From: Kappaphycus alvarezii
Taxonomy: Eukaryota > Rhodophyta > Florideophyceae > Gigartinales > Solieriaceae
Length of the DNA stretch: 64,000 nt
Direction of reading: 5' to 3'
NCBI GenBank assembly: GCA_002205965.3
Contig: NADL03000462.1
Span: 310,001-374,000 of the forward strand
Part shown: positions 11,901-23,535 of the stretch, piece after piece
How positions within the stretch are numbered: the first letter of the stretch is position 1
How the letters are laid out: every line of letters begins with the position of its first letter
Translations under genes and position numbers: made by a program
The notes under the pieces: generated by a model
The model's database searches: none
What the model saw: only the letters and a program-made list of their open reading frames with translations
Told to the model about the DNA's origin: nothing

Positions 11901-14900
11901 TAAAACTCAATTTGCGGAACCTCACAATAAATGGAAGAGAAATCGACATACTATTTATTTCTACAACTACAGGATAAATTTTATGGCCAAATACTTAAAA
12001 GGTCCTAACTTACACATGCAGTACGTCTGATTCTACAATCTAAACATATATGATTTTTAAGGCCTGATTCGCAACGAAAAATTGGCTTGTAGGAAATATT
12101 CTCAACTTCGGACTGCAAATGGTATTACCAGTTGATTACTTAGTGTTAGGAAGAAACGAATAAGATGGTAATAATTTGTTACTGTGTGTGCATATCTGAA
12201 GGGACAGGCCCATTGAAAAGAATAGACGCCATGAGTGAAACCGGCAATCAACGGCTGAAATGTTTATACTACGCAAAATACTTTTGAAAAAAGTACGGGT
12301 CATCATAGGAAATGCTGTTTAATCATCCCTTTTGTGGTGTAAGTCATTTTATCTCATTACTTCCAATTATTCAGTTTTCAAGAAAATGATTTGTTTTCAT
12401 TTGGCGTTTAATCCACACATAACATTATCGTTACTGATTTAGCCACGTAAAGTGATAAAACATTTACCGTAAAGATTCTCCGCATTTTGTTGAAAAGCTG
12501 ATATTTCTGTTATTATTTTGGTTTAACCATCTTAGATGTGTTGACAAGTACCGAACGGTTTTATTTAATTTCTGCAGAAGAATTAAATTGTATTCTAGCG
12601 GTTGCAAAAGATGTGGTGCACGATAAGTTCCAGCCTACTGATCATCACCTTCGGGTAAAACGTTTAACAGCAACATTACGATGCATGCACGGTATCTTTT
12701 GCGCTTTCGACTTCGGGTTACAAATTTCGCCGATTTCCCGTTTCATCCAGGGGGCTATACGTCCTTTTGCAGCAAGAATTTGATTTCACCTTAAACCCTC
12801 AGCCAATATTGTACTGTACTGAACTGCATAGTGGTGAAATTAAATAAAGGCCGTTGACTTACCTCAATGAGGTGTTTTAAATGTTGATACATTTTAGATA
12901 ATATTTTATTCCCAAACAGAGCGCAGTTTCATAAGAAAAGAAAATTGAAAACTACATATTTTGAAGGCGACATCTATTTTCTCACAAATTGCTTGTCCTT
13001 ATGTAGAAAAAAGCTTGGACTGAAACATTGGTATTGAAAAATAAAGACGCTCAACTGTCATATTCCCCTTTTTACATAATCAATAGGATTATTCTCATCG
13101 GCTAGCATCTTAATTCCACTTGACTCTGTCAGTCACTACGCGCTGGGATATCTCAAGAGCCCAGCCCTTTTGAACTTCGAAAAGGTATATATATAATTGA
13201 TATTACATCCTATAAGCAATGCAGCGTTATAGAAGGAGCTTTCCCGCTCTGGGATGTTACTTAAAGCATATTTGAAGATAGAAGCCAGCATGGAATGAAG
13301 AAAAGACCATAAAGTCCTTCAAAACCAACCGAGACAATAAAATGGAGAAGTATGAAAGAGGTATCAGAAGACTTTCTGAGTTCCCTTTGTTTATTTAAAA
13401 GCGTTGTGAAAATATTGAAACCCCTTCTCCAAAAGCAAACCTTCGAAACAGGTCCTTTTGGGATTCAAGCGAATTTGGATGAATTAAATTAATTCAGGAA
13501 AGACACGATCATGCTTTTTCTTCAGCGGGCGACAAAAATAATTAATAAAAGAGAAGCGCACTACAGTAAAACATTCCGTTAGGATGAAAAGGTATAATTT
13601 GGATTTACCTGACGGTTTTGCTCAAATGCGGCATTTCCTTAGAGTAAAGAAGCAGATATTTTGAAGGAGACAGCGTGTCTGTGAAAGATAGATGAGTTAG
13701 ATTTCTCGAACGGAACAAGGACATCTACTTTCGAGGTTTTGAATGGAAGAAGAAATGTTCTTAAGTATGTACCAGATTTGCACAAGTACTTGCTTCCATT
13801 TTTCGATGAGCTACCTATTGAATGGGAACTTGTGCAAGATGAGATTCCGAGTTATTGTTCTGTTATGGCGTGAAGATGTGTCAAAGGTAATTCTCATTCG
13901 CTTCTCTACTGCCTCAAATACTTCCCAAATCTCAACCAAGTTGATTTGATTGTGAATGCAGCCCTCATGTTAGAAGATTCAATACTGATATCACCAGGTG
14001 CTGCGTGGATGTTGACCTGAGCCGTGTGTTGTGGACAGCAAAACGCCTCTCGAGAAGTTAGTCTTTTGGAATTTCAAGAACTTAATTTCTGTGCATTGTT
14101 GTTGTATTTGCCAAATATTGTTTTGGCTTCCTGCCGATGTGTCCGATGATTTACAGAACGGATGCAAGATGGCGCAGCGCGGTATGAATTTGATGGTTCT
14201 CTTCATATGCGTGGAGCCTGAAGTGAGAACGTCCTGTGAGATTCGGATTGAATATCTTTTTGTGTGGCTTGGATTGCCTCCCAACACCTCTGTGGTAATC
14301 CAGGTTGATGAGGGGACTTAGATTGACTTAACGTGAGTTTAATAAGCCAAGAGAAAAGTATATATTGACTTGAAATGAGAGAAAAGTCTACGAGAGAATG
14401 GGCAGCAACTTGTGTGTTCTCAACCGATTTCTGCATTTCTTCTTTTCAATTTCTCGGAATTGAACTCAACAGTCCAGATCCCAGGCCAACACTAACTCTC
14501 TCAGTTATATCAAGACGAGAGTCAGGACGAAGCCAGGTTTCACTTAGTAACTTCGGTCCGCAAATTACAACTAACCCGAATGGAAATCTGTGGGCTAATT
14601 GTGGGGAAAGTTTACTGCGACTAAAGGCAGTTTAAAGATATTTAGTCATTCAAGGAATGAACCTTTGGACGCATAGAATCATAATGCTCCATAAAGGTTG
14701 GATAAATTTGTCAATGCTATAAAAATAGCTGCATCAGTGTCAAAATAAGCGTAAAGTCCATATCGTAGGGAAAAGGACAGACTAATGTACTACACATCGC
14801 CCAGTAAAATTTGATGTGAGAAATGCCATTACCACTTCAAATTATTGCCATATTTACTAGGGGTATTTTAAACAAAAAAATCCTTTCTTCAGTAATTTAG

Positions 14901-15520
14901 CGTTTGATGATCTCTGCTAAATTGTAATAATTCTAGACTTATATCTAGGTGGTACAATATTTAAGTACCATGTAAAGTTGAACATGGCACAGGCGTTACG
15001 AAATCCATACATGGCAGTGAATTGTATACCTATTCTCAAAAAAAGGCATAGCGAAGGAATTTTTTAATTGTTCACCTAGGGTTTTAGAAATCAAAGATAT
15101 ACGTTAAATTTCAGCGAAACTTTCAACAAAAATAATCCAAGTACTATCACATGCATGCGTAAAAGTCATAGAACTTCAGTTCTCTATCTCATTCCGGTAT
15201 TTTCGTAGACAGAAATCAAGCTTCGTTTCACTAAACGCTTTGGATGATTTTGAGAAAGGCCAAGTTAAGGTATTTAAACACTGTTTAGTCACCATAACAG
15301 AAATTGTAGTACATATTGGACTCTCAGGGAATGGTGTGTCATTTTTCCGCTCCGATAAAAAGAACTGTAGTACTAAAAGCGGTCTCGCAGTTCCGAGAGG
15401 CTCATTTAGCAGGCCCGTCAAGGGTTGGCTCGAGAAAAAAGAAACGGGCAGGGAGATCTAGGAAGTTGTTCAACTCGCTTTGGCTTAACATCAAGTCTGC
15501 AAAAGCATGCTAATTTTTTT
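8930..15520. other. AT-rich gene desert
   Basis: About 6.6 kb with no coding region I can support. The longest open frames (for example 14031-14321 plus, 12538-12783 plus, 15176-15421 minus) overlap frames on the other strand and match nothing I know. On the minus strand at 9620-9040, short runs faintly recall gypsy-type pol, but not enough for a call. No TIR, LTR pair, tRNA or tandem repeat stood out. Confidence 0.5.
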
Positions 15521-15527
15521 TTGAAAA

Positions 15528-15630
15528 GGGAGGATTTTGGGGTTACTTTAATGCATTGAAGATGTAGTCAGTTGTATCCACGCCGCTAATGCGTTATGCG
15601 GGATAAGTCTTCACTGATGTGTAAGACTAA
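15528..15630 (-). mobile_element. orphan LINE 3' tail
   Basis: The minus strand carries CGCATAACGCATTAGCGGCG, an ACTACATCTTC segment and a terminal ACCCCAAAATCCTCCC. The same order recurs at 59824-59945 and in the split copy at 20748/25473. No coding part remains. Confidence 0.7.
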
Positions 15631-15876
15631 ATGTCATTCCTTACAGAAAATGCCCATTTATCCTGCCATAATTTCAGGAATTACACCTCATTGAATACGA
15701 GAAATTTCAAATAGTAAATTGAGCATAGCACATATCATTCATCTTTGAAGATAGGTAGCTTTTAGTGGGAAAATTTCGCATGGAGGCATGAGAAGAAGTT
15801 CGGACGGCCAAGCATGTTAGTTCCGAGATCTCTGGACTACTCAGAAGTCTCATTTTTAATTGAAATATAAACAATT

Positions 15877-16345
15877 ATGAAAGATGTCACCCTCGTTAAC
15901 CCTCTAGTGCCCTCTAACAGGAGAGTAAGGACGTTCAGACCGTTCGCCTCGCTCAACGCAGCAAGAACGGCGAAAAAAAGAAGATACGAGTCCTTTATCG
16001 CGTCCTCCGCCAGAAGTAGGCTGGTCCCCGTCCCCGTCTCTACCCTCGGAGGATGGCACCCAGACGCCCACGCGTTGTTAACCGACGTCGCACGCCACGT
16101 CGCTACGAGGGCAAGGGAGACCTACGCGAAGGTCAAACATGTCTTAACACAGCGTCATGCCGCAGCGGCAGCCATGTCCAATGCGGCGTGCCTGTTGGCT
16201 GGCCTCCAGCCAGTTTTCTAGCTTTTGACGGCTTCCCGCCAATCGTTTACATTGTAAGCCTTTACCCACGTAACGACATCCCTCATGGAACAGCTGACCA
16301 TATTTTTCATTGATTAAAAACACCCCAAATTTCCCTCCTGAAAGA
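15877..16345 (+). mobile_element. LINE 3' fragment, subfamily A
   Basis: A 114-codon open reading starts in the nuclease-like core (DVTLVNPLVPSNRRVRTF), runs through LNAARTAKKRR, STLGGWHPDAHALLTDVARH and AAAAMSNAACLLAGLQ, and stops normally. It matches 34441-34814 throughout. The 3' tail ends at about 16338 with ATTAAAAACACCCC followed by a T/C run and no poly(A). The 5' part is missing. The copy abuts a Tc1/mariner relic directly, so it may have inserted into it. Confidence 0.85.
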
Positions 16346-16349
16346 GCCT

Positions 16350-17271
16350 GAAAATTGGACAGCATTTTAAGGCATTAAAAAAGCGACCAAGCCTTTTCAG
16401 GAGGAAGGAATAATCATGAAGACATCAGAAGACTCTCTTCTAGTTTTATGCCTTCGTCGCCAGTTTTGTATATTTGTATACCCGATGGTGCTCCATGCCG
16501 TTAATGAATTATCTTTCAGGGAGTTTTAAAGTGAAAATATGGATAGAACTATGGAGCGGCCTGCACACTAATTCGACCTGAATCCCAGAGAGAATATTTA
16601 AGATATACTTGCGAAAGACACATGGGCTTGGAAGAGGCAGTCTGATGTTCTTGAAAGCCTTGGAACGGGGACTATTAAGGCTTGGGAGAAAGTGCGACCG
16701 GAACCTCTTTAAAGGCTCTCTTTCATGTTGCAGAAGCGATATGTTAAGGTCATATGAAACAGAGAGGGAGGCAGCCGGGGCGCTACTAAAGGAACAGTAG
16801 AGACGATGGTAGTGGGTTTCAGAAAGTTGGGGGCAAAGGGTGTATGGAGTGTACCTGGACTTCCTCGAGAATCCAAATAAGCCCCCCTTTTATATAAAGT
16901 ACGTCAGCTCTTCTAAACAACTCTCAGAGTTGTGCCAGCTCAGTAGAAAGCACTAGAAAGTGGAGCGGTAAGTAGAAAGTAGAGCTGTACCTAAATAATA
17001 GTACTATCTAGAACATAAAAAAGACGATGACGTGGGGCTCCACGTCAAAAAAAAACTGTAGAGAAAATAAATACACAGCAATAAAACCGCTACCCGGTTA
17101 CATACAGCTTCTAGATTCTTCCAAGAGTGATGCACTTTCTCTGTTACACCACTGTGTAATAGAGAATTGGAATAGCGACAGGGAACAAGTCACCACTGTG
17201 TAATAGAGAATTGGAATAGCGACAGCGAACAAGTCTCTATTACACAGTGGTGTAACAGAGACATTGTTACA
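16350..17271 (+). mobile_element. Tc1/mariner 3' remnant
   Basis: Translation across frames gives the end of a Tc1-type DDE transposase: YPDGAPCR (second catalytic Asp), then ESQRENI and DILAKDTWAWKRQSDVLESL, GTIKAWEKVRPE, and a final NREGGSRGATK that mirrors the usual RGG-TKY ending. The DPDLNPIEN box is degraded (R-PESQRENI). Frameshifts near 16570-16620 and stops near the end show it is dead. About 430 bp of non-coding 3' sequence follows and ends in the hairpin at 17136-17262. The same 3' part occurs inverted at 56181-56615. Confidence 0.75.
17136..17262. repeat. perfect 27-bp inverted repeat with nested 41-bp tandem repeat
   Basis: TCTCTGTTACACCACTGTG opens the left arm at 17136 and its complement closes at about 17262. 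Between the arms, a ~41-bp block starting CCACTGTGTAATAGAG occurs twice in tandem (17152-17191 and 17192-17232) with a single visible difference. The copy at 56181-56270 has the hairpin but only one block, so the duplication is specific to this copy. Confidence 0.85.
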
Positions 17272-17399
17272 TCCTAAAAACCAAGTGACACAAGGTAAAC
17301 TACTGCAAGTGTAAGGCTACTAGCACAGTGAATAGTCGTAGTCTTGGAGATGATGTCAGTACACTGCGAGTATGCCTTTTAGCACCCCATTAGGAAATT

Positions 17400-17522
17400 T
17401 GGTTACATATCTCGTAATCCGATTCACCGTTTACAATATAAAGACAGACCTGTCCCCCCTAGTCTTCGGAAAATAGCCGCCCTGCATCCCTAATCAGTAA
17501 AGCACCCCAATTTCCCCCTCCT
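17400..17522 (+). mobile_element. LINE 3' tail
   Basis: From about 17446 it is nearly identical to 63461-63536: CAGACCTG, then GTCTTCGGAAAATA, CCTGCATCCCTAA and the terminal AGCACCCCAATTTCC. There is little or no coding sequence, so it is an extreme 5' truncation. Confidence 0.75.
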
Positions 17523-17601
17523 ATTGATAAAACGGGTTTGTCAATAGAAATAAGGGATTCTACATGGACCAAAGGCAGCCCCTATTCCTCAATGAGAGAA
17601 C

Positions 17602-19151
17602 CTACACTTTTGGGGCCGAAGGGTTCTTATGCTGCTTGGGCTCCGAAAACCATCTGCAGTCGAGAAGGGCGCCAAGCCAAGATTTGGTTTGATATTTTTC
17701 AATCGCGGTTGAACTGATCATCCCTCCTCCCCGCGCAGGCTCCGGCGGAGGACGGTGGTAGGGAGCATGTGGAGGTGCAGAAAGGGGTGCATTAGCGCCG
17801 GCCTTGACAAGCTTGATGAAGAGGAGGACGAACAGTTTGGGGCAGGTGGCAGGGATATCTTGTAAGATGTCAGTCTCGCAGTGTGGAGCGCGGAGAATGC
17901 CATGAGAGGACGGCAGGGGAGAAAGTATGGCGTCCTGAGATGGTGCGGAATGATCCAAGGTGGCAGAAATTAGTGGGAAGCGTCCGCGACTGGGGCGGGG
18001 GCTTCCGAGGCAGTAAGGGCTGCGGACTGCATGTCCTCCAAGGCCGATGAAGAGGCGATGGCGGGAGGGACGGTTGGGCGGGGCAGGGGCTGGCTTGGAT
18101 GTCGGGAAGCTAGAAACCATCTAAGTGTCCACTCCTGGGCCTTCCGTAGGGCGGGGTTGACTGGGTAGAGAGGGCTCGGTTTCGTAATTTGCGCCCAAAG
18201 TAGAGCGGCAGAGCGGGCGGGTGGCTAGTGGTATCGCTGCGTATGGTGCTGCCAGTGGGAGCGGGCGGATTCGGGGGAGGGGTCGCGGGGCAACGGTTGC
18301 TGTTGTGGGCAGCGGTTGCTGTTGAGGACGCTTGGTGCTAGCTGAGCGTAGGGCACTCAGGTGGGCTTCGGAAGCCGTTGGCGGGGATGCGTTCAGAAAC
18401 GGTGTCCGGCCCAGCGAGCGCGTATACGGGTTCCGCGGGAGGAGGGGGGTGCGGGAATTGACAGCGGGGTGCGAAGTGGTGTATTTGTTGCTGGGTGCGT
18501 TGGGTAGGGGAGACTGGCGGGTGTTGGGCCGAGCGGTTTTGACGGCGTTGGCGGGACGGCGCCTCACCTTAATGGCTACTCTGATGTTTTGGAGGTGGCG
18601 ACGAGGCGGATGGGCAACTTAGCTGTGCGGCGGGAGGACGAGGTGCGCACGCTAAGCATGGCACGACCCTCCCTGTAAGCTCGGGTGGAAGCACCTGCGG
18701 CTAGATCAATAGTGGTATCGGCAGAGGCATCGGTCGGCGAGCGGGCGGATACTTGGAGGCGGAGGTAGACGCGGCGGAAGTGGTCGAGGATGCGCCATAC
18801 GTCGCGGACGCCCGACTTTTGGATGAAAACGAACATCCAAAGGCTGAAATTTGAGAGGAGGGCGTCAGGGGGCGTTACGACTCGTGCTGAGTTGGCGGCC
18901 TCGAGGAGCACAAACTGAGTGCGCTCGTAGTCGGTGAAGGCCATGGTGCGGTTAGCGTCGGTTGGGGAGATTGCGATGATATCGATGTTCTCAGGGCGCT
19001 GAAGGACACGGAAAATATGCGGGAACGGGGACCATCGGGACTGGCGCGACGGTAGCGGCAATGCGACGGACTGCGTGGCGGTGGGGATCGGAACTGCGGG
19101 AGGGGTCGTGCTTGATAGGTACTGTAGTGCCTCCTCGAGGGTGAGGGGCAT
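17602..19151 (-). mobile_element. probable LINE ORF1 region
   Basis: A GC-rich minus-strand reading starts at 19151 (MPLTLEEALQYLSSTT) and stays open to 18576. It continues in other frames as two proline/alanine-rich stretches, 18567-18121 and 18120-17602. The first part, with LSNFSLWMFVFIQKSGVRDVWRILDHF in a helical context, looks like a folded domain; the rest is low-complexity. I infer ORF1 of a LINE because it lies right after, and matches in base composition, the ORF2 end at 19339. No zinc knuckle is visible. A host gene is the alternative. Confidence 0.4.
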
Positions 19152-19338
19152 AGCACCAGGGGCCAGCGTGATGTGGGCCAGGCCAGGATAGGGATGTGGA
19201 CGAGTCGAGCTGATATAGACGCTGCCGTGGAGATGACAGCCGCCGCTGAGTACGTCAGGCCCAGGGCGGAAGAAGACAGGAGAGTCGGGATCCGAGCGGA
19301 AGAAGAAGTTTAAGTATCTACTGGGGACTGCGCACGTC

Positions 19339-20747
19339 CTAATTATACGGCTGAGGTCTAACCGGATGTACCTCGTCGTCAATGCGCATCGGGGCTCGGG
19401 ATAGGATAGCTTGAGCAATGGATGACCAGAGGGTGCAACTCAGTCGCTGGTAGATACGGCGGCGGATAACGCCAAGTGTCGAGTGACACTTGGACGCGAT
19501 CCGCGGAACTAACTCTTCGATAAACGCAAATATACCAGCGGAAGGGGCACCCAGGGAATCAAACGCCAGAGGTCGAAACGTGAAGTTCGGCGTGTAAGGC
19601 GCAGAAGATGGGCCAGTTGAAGGAGCAGGGAGTCGTCGGGCGAGGTTGCGTTCCAGAGTTGTAACCTTGTCGCGGGCCGCCAGTTCAGCAGCGCCACCGG
19701 CAACCTGGGTCGCCTTGGTGCGAACTGCGGCCTTGAACGGTGAGACGACAGTGATGTCACACGCAATGGGGCGCAACGTTGTGCCTTCCGGGGTTGGGGG
19801 GGGTTGTACAAGGATATCGGCGGGCCGGAGCTCAGTGCCCGGGATGAGGAGGGGAACCTCGTGCCGAGTATCCAGACCGGCGGCGCGGGTAACGTGTGTC
19901 GCAAACGCACAACAGAGCGAGTTATGGCGGTGACGACGGCCGAAACCAGGGCAGCAGAATTCGGCGGCGTGATCCCCGAGGGTGTCCAAGGGGTGGTCAC
20001 AGTGGTGGCAGTTGAGGGGCATGGAGTCATCATACACTGGCAGTCCGAGGTGACGACGGAGCATGGCCTGCCAGTGTGTGGTGTGCATCTTCGTAGCTGC
20101 CGTGGGGTGAGCGAAGAGAAACGCCGCAGCAGGGCTGCGGCGGAACGCTAAGCCACGGATGCGATGTCGAATGTCGGCGTCGCTATGGGCGGTCGGGTTT
20201 GGGGCACTCGCCCAGGATTCGTCGTGCCAATGTACTCTTGCCCGCGCCTCTTGCTGCACCCGTTTGAGAAGGGTTAGAGTGTTGGTCGGTGAAGCAGCTA
20301 GAGTTGGAGGGTCAAGAGTCGAAAGGTCGACTATCCCGGGGATGGACAGGGCGAAGCGGAGGAGCGAAGGCCCATCCTGACGGAGCAGGACGGACCGGTC
20401 GCAGCGGAAACGGCCAGACGCTAGTGCACAAGCACGCGGCGTGGCGCATGCGTATCCGCTGCCGTGCGGGCGCAGCATCAATGATGCCGGCGGCGGCTGC
20501 GCCGTGGAGGCACGAGGCGATGTTTTCGAAGCCCTGACCGCCGAGGTGCAAGGGGAGGCACACTTGGTCCCAGGCTCGGTCCGTGAGTGCGATGCCATGT
20601 AACTTTTCATATGATGACCGTTGTAGATCATCAACTTCTTCTGCAGCGGACTCAGCTAAGCACGGATCTGAGAGCTTGAATGCATGCGATAGGAGGCATG
20701 CAGAGGCACAGATCCGGTGCACGTGGAACCGAGCACGGACGTCTGCT
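19339..20747 (-). mobile_element. LINE ORF2 C-terminal fragment, subfamily B
   Basis: This is the longest open frame in the window (20634-19339). Order on the minus strand: RFHVHRICASACLLSHAFKL and DQVCLPLHLGGQGF in the upstream frame (20730-20450), one frameshift near 20440, then RVQQEARARVHWHDESW, RIRGLAFRRSPAAAFLFAHP, a zinc-binding pattern (NCHHCDHPLDTLGDHA, CC, RRHRHN), and ELRPADILVQ plus CDITVVSPF, which look like the acidic residues of a restriction-type nuclease. It ends with RRRIYQRLSCTLWSS. The reverse transcriptase itself is missing. The same protein end recurs at 57400-58860, 37796-37945 and 61440-62110. Confidence 0.85.
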
Positions 20748-20811
20748 GAGAGGGGAAATCTTTGGGTTGTATTAATGCATCGAAGACATGGTCGGTTACT
20801 GTATACCACCT
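20748..20811 (-). mobile_element. LINE 3' tail, outer half, split by a transposon
   Basis: The minus strand reads an ACCGACCATGTCTTCGATGC-type segment and ends in AAAGATTTCCCCTCTC. The rest of the tail (GGCGTGGATATCC, ATAATGCATCAGC) lies beyond the transposon at 25473-25525. Compared with 15528-15630 and 59824-59945, the two halves make one tail. Confidence 0.7.
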
Positions 20812-20885
20812 TACTAGTTTCGTGACGTTTTTTGTCACTAATTTTTTGCGTGAATCTGCGTGAATCTACGCGATTCACGTATCGG
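20812..20885. repeat. left terminal inverted repeat
   Basis: Pairs with 25398-25472 at roughly 80% identity by eye, including the two tandem GCGTGAATCT words. Confidence 0.85.
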
Positions 20886-21149
20886 TGCACGCACTGAGTG
20901 AAGGTTTAGCATGAACATCACTCCAGATATACTGTATAATCACCTTTACTTCATGTATTATAAAAGGCTTACAAGCCTAGCTGACAGTGTAAGCTAAGAT
21001 AGTTGCAGTTCGTCGCTGCCCAGCTTGGGAGTACGCGCTAGGATCGATGTTGCAAAGGTAGTTAATTTATGAATACCCTCCGCACGCTTCTGTGCGACAT
21101 TGTACAACCAATAAAGATTTACCACCACCAAGGTAGACCATATGGTCGA

Positions 21150-21470
21150 CGAGATTCATTGCCGCAGGTGGTCAAGGGCCGCCGCTGGTGTACATAACAG
21201 TCGTCGCGATATCAATTTCGCATGGGTCCCGATCACCCCAGAGGTTGACTTACAGGGCGCGGCGAAAGAGTCGAAAGCAAGCGGAACAAAGTGAAAACCG
21301 AGGTTTGGAAAAGTAGCATCCGGGGTCAGGTTAAACGCAGCTCTCACTGAGCGGTCGCAGGTCTTCACCTTGTCAATGTAGGCCGATTCGGCTGCCCCGC
21401 AAGGTGCCAATGCAGCTTGTTTGAGGTAAGTCCAGATCCTGCAGGATATTCCGGGCCACAACCAACCATA
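21150..21470 (-). mobile_element. LINE 3' remnant nested in the TIR transposon
   Basis: The minus strand gives FHFVPLAFDSFAAPC and GVIGTHAKLISRRLLC, aligning with the LINE C-terminal PLAFDSLGAPS and GVIRRRIYQRLSC. It lies between the left inverted end and the transposase reading, on the opposite strand. It may be a later insertion or captured sequence. Confidence 0.6.
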
Positions 21471-21598
21471 TCTTTCAAAAATTAATCAACCCACTTTACC
21501 GTCTCCAGACATCACACAGTTCACACATCGCTCAAAATTGTGGACGCACCAATACCCGAACCTCAAACTAAACGTTATTCTCGTCCCATCCTTTTGCT

Positions 21599-22251
21599 AT
21601 GTCTTCATCACCAACACCCGGTATATCAGTGTTTGAGCAATTCCCGAAGAAGCCGGAGGATACTACCGAGAAGAAGATGATCCAACTCCGAAGAGAACGG
21701 CCAACTCCCCTCTTCATAATGATATCGAATCCTCTCATTCTTCGCCGCTTTTTTCACAACTCCAACCTCACCAAGCGTCTCTTCCAATAGAAAGTCCCAC
21801 AACGCCCTCATTACCACACTTGAGACGCCGCCTGGATTTTGGCCAACCATCAACAGAATTCGTAGAACAGGGGCCAGTCATACATGATGCCTCTGGGGAC
21901 GAGGTAGACGACATTGCAAATTCAGATGGATCAGATCTGTCGTATATTCCTCTCAGTGGCTACTGTGCTCCCGAAAGGGGGGACTGTGGTGTTTTGCTCA
22001 CCTCTAACGACTCTTTCGACCCTGAAGACATAATAATAAGAGCTGAAGAGATGACACAAATAAGAAACGGGCCAATAGTTTATTTCAACAGTCGTACGGC
22101 CCCGAAAAATGAGCTCGAAGCAAGACGCATGGCAACAGAAGATGACTGGTTTTCGCTGTTTTCGGACCCCTGTGATTTTTTTGGGGATCAAAATGATACA
22201 GTAAGTTCGCCCCAGAACGGGCAAGAGGAGGAAGAGACTGTTATCAATTAG
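21599..22251 (+). pseudogene. N-terminal acidic region of the transposon protein
   Basis: MSSSPTPGISVFEQFPKKP starts at 21599 in one frame. From about 21665 the sensible reading is in the next frame (EEDDPTPKRTANSPLHNDIE), open to the TAG at 22249. It is rich in Ser, Pro, Asp and Glu and looks disordered; IANSDGSDLSYIP and FDPEDIII are typical stretches. One frameshift joins the pieces. No catalytic motif is seen. I infer it is the tail before the transposase core because the reading continues downstream in the same frame. Confidence 0.5.
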
Positions 22252-22288
22252 CAAAGTATTTTGAGGAGTACGGCACTATAAAGGGTTG

Positions 22289-23535
22289 GGCTACTTAACT
22301 GAGAATAATCCTCGGCTTTCGAAGAGTTCGATGTGAGGTTGGATGATGAGGATATCCGTCTTGGAGAGAGGTTTGTAAGGAATGAAACTCGATCCTATCG
22401 AATGCTACCAAGGAGGCAAGATACGTTTGCCTGGACGGAAGCCTGTGTATGCAACTACTTTATCCAGGCTCAAGCACTTCGATATCTTTCTTCCACGTAG
22501 TGCGCTTGAGAAGCTTGTTTCCTATATCAGTAGGGATCTCACCGTAAACAATCGAAAGACAACCAACACTTCGGGATACAGAGGGATTGTAATTACCCAT
22601 ATTCTTGCTGCCGTTTAAAACACATATTTGTCCGTGATGACTGCGAAAGTGAACAAACCTCTCTTCTTTCAGACAGGTGTTTCCGGGGGGAGGTATAGCC
22701 AAATATGGTCTGCAATTATTTGTACCTCCTGCAAGGGAGAACAGGAGGAGGACCTGGGAATGGGGTGGTCAAACAAACATTGCTTCGAAATACTTTGATA
22801 ATCGAGCTCGAGCAGGAGCTCGTTGCCCTTAATCTCGGTTAAGGTTACGTGCCGGCTGTAAAAATATTTAGTATCAATGACAGCCATCAGAGGCTGAGGT
22901 CTCGGGCTGTTACAGAGATCACAAATCTCTCTCACGTGAGCAACCCGCAAAAAGCGCTTGTTACGGTGAACAAAGCAGTTTTTTCGGCCCTCTCTTCCGC
23001 CTTTATAACCGGCCATTACTCGCGGGCGGGCGAAAGCATGATTAATGTATGGGAAAGCTTGGTTCAAATGATTCAGGGAGCAGGTACCCCTGGGAGTATT
23101 CTTTCGATGACCGATGCGGCTTTTGCAGCTGATAAGGGCTGTAATACTCAAGAAATGATAAATTTCGTGAACGAACTACTCGGTGCAACTTTTATCGGGA
23201 CGCACAATAGAAGCCTAGACTTCCCTTTTGTCTTCGAGGATGGGCCTGTGTCAACGAGACACAAAGGTGTATCACAGGGGCTCTCAGAGATAGAGCAATA
23301 CACTATGTTACAATCGGAGGACCTGGGCTGGTTCCTTGCCCAGTTCTTCCGGTTCACGTCTCGAATACCACACGGTTTCTTATCTGAAACTGGGAAGGAC
23401 TACGAGAAGAATCTTCGGGGGTTGTCATGTCTGCTGCGTGGAAAACCTGTTGTACTTGGCGCAAACATTGTACCGACGAGCACTGATGATGCGGTTACAG
23501 TTGTGAGAGCACAGTTCGATTCTGTGTTTGAGTAA
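22289..23535 (+). pseudogene. DDE-like transposase region
   Basis: It opens with FEEFDVRLDDEDIRLGERFV and RRQDTFAWTEACVCN (22315-22490), passes through a frame change to NTYLSVMTAKVNKPLFFQTG (about 22618-22680), and returns to the first frame by 22850. The core SMTDAAFAADKGCNTQEMI, then LLGATFIGTHNRSLDFPFVF, matches a pattern I recall from unclassified oomycete and algal transposases: DRGY, a GA-x-GT step, then PF.F; here DRGY has become DKGC. This Asp would be a catalytic acid. The first Asp and last Glu could not be assigned. In-frame stops near 22619, 22792 and 22840, plus the frame changes, show decay. Confidence 0.5.

Noticed and set aside
14031-14321. 96-codon plus frame and its 98-codon minus shadow.
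   Set aside because: No motif in either frame and both are open only by chance-like overlap.
16827-17271. A purine tract followed by TGTATGG ... TTGTTACA looked like a 3' LTR.
   Set aside because: The text directly upstream is the end of a Tc1/mariner transposase, no partner LTR exists in direct orientation, and no target duplication is visible.
19646-20380. Several plus-strand open frames.
   Set aside because: They are antisense to the GC-rich LINE reading on the minus strand.
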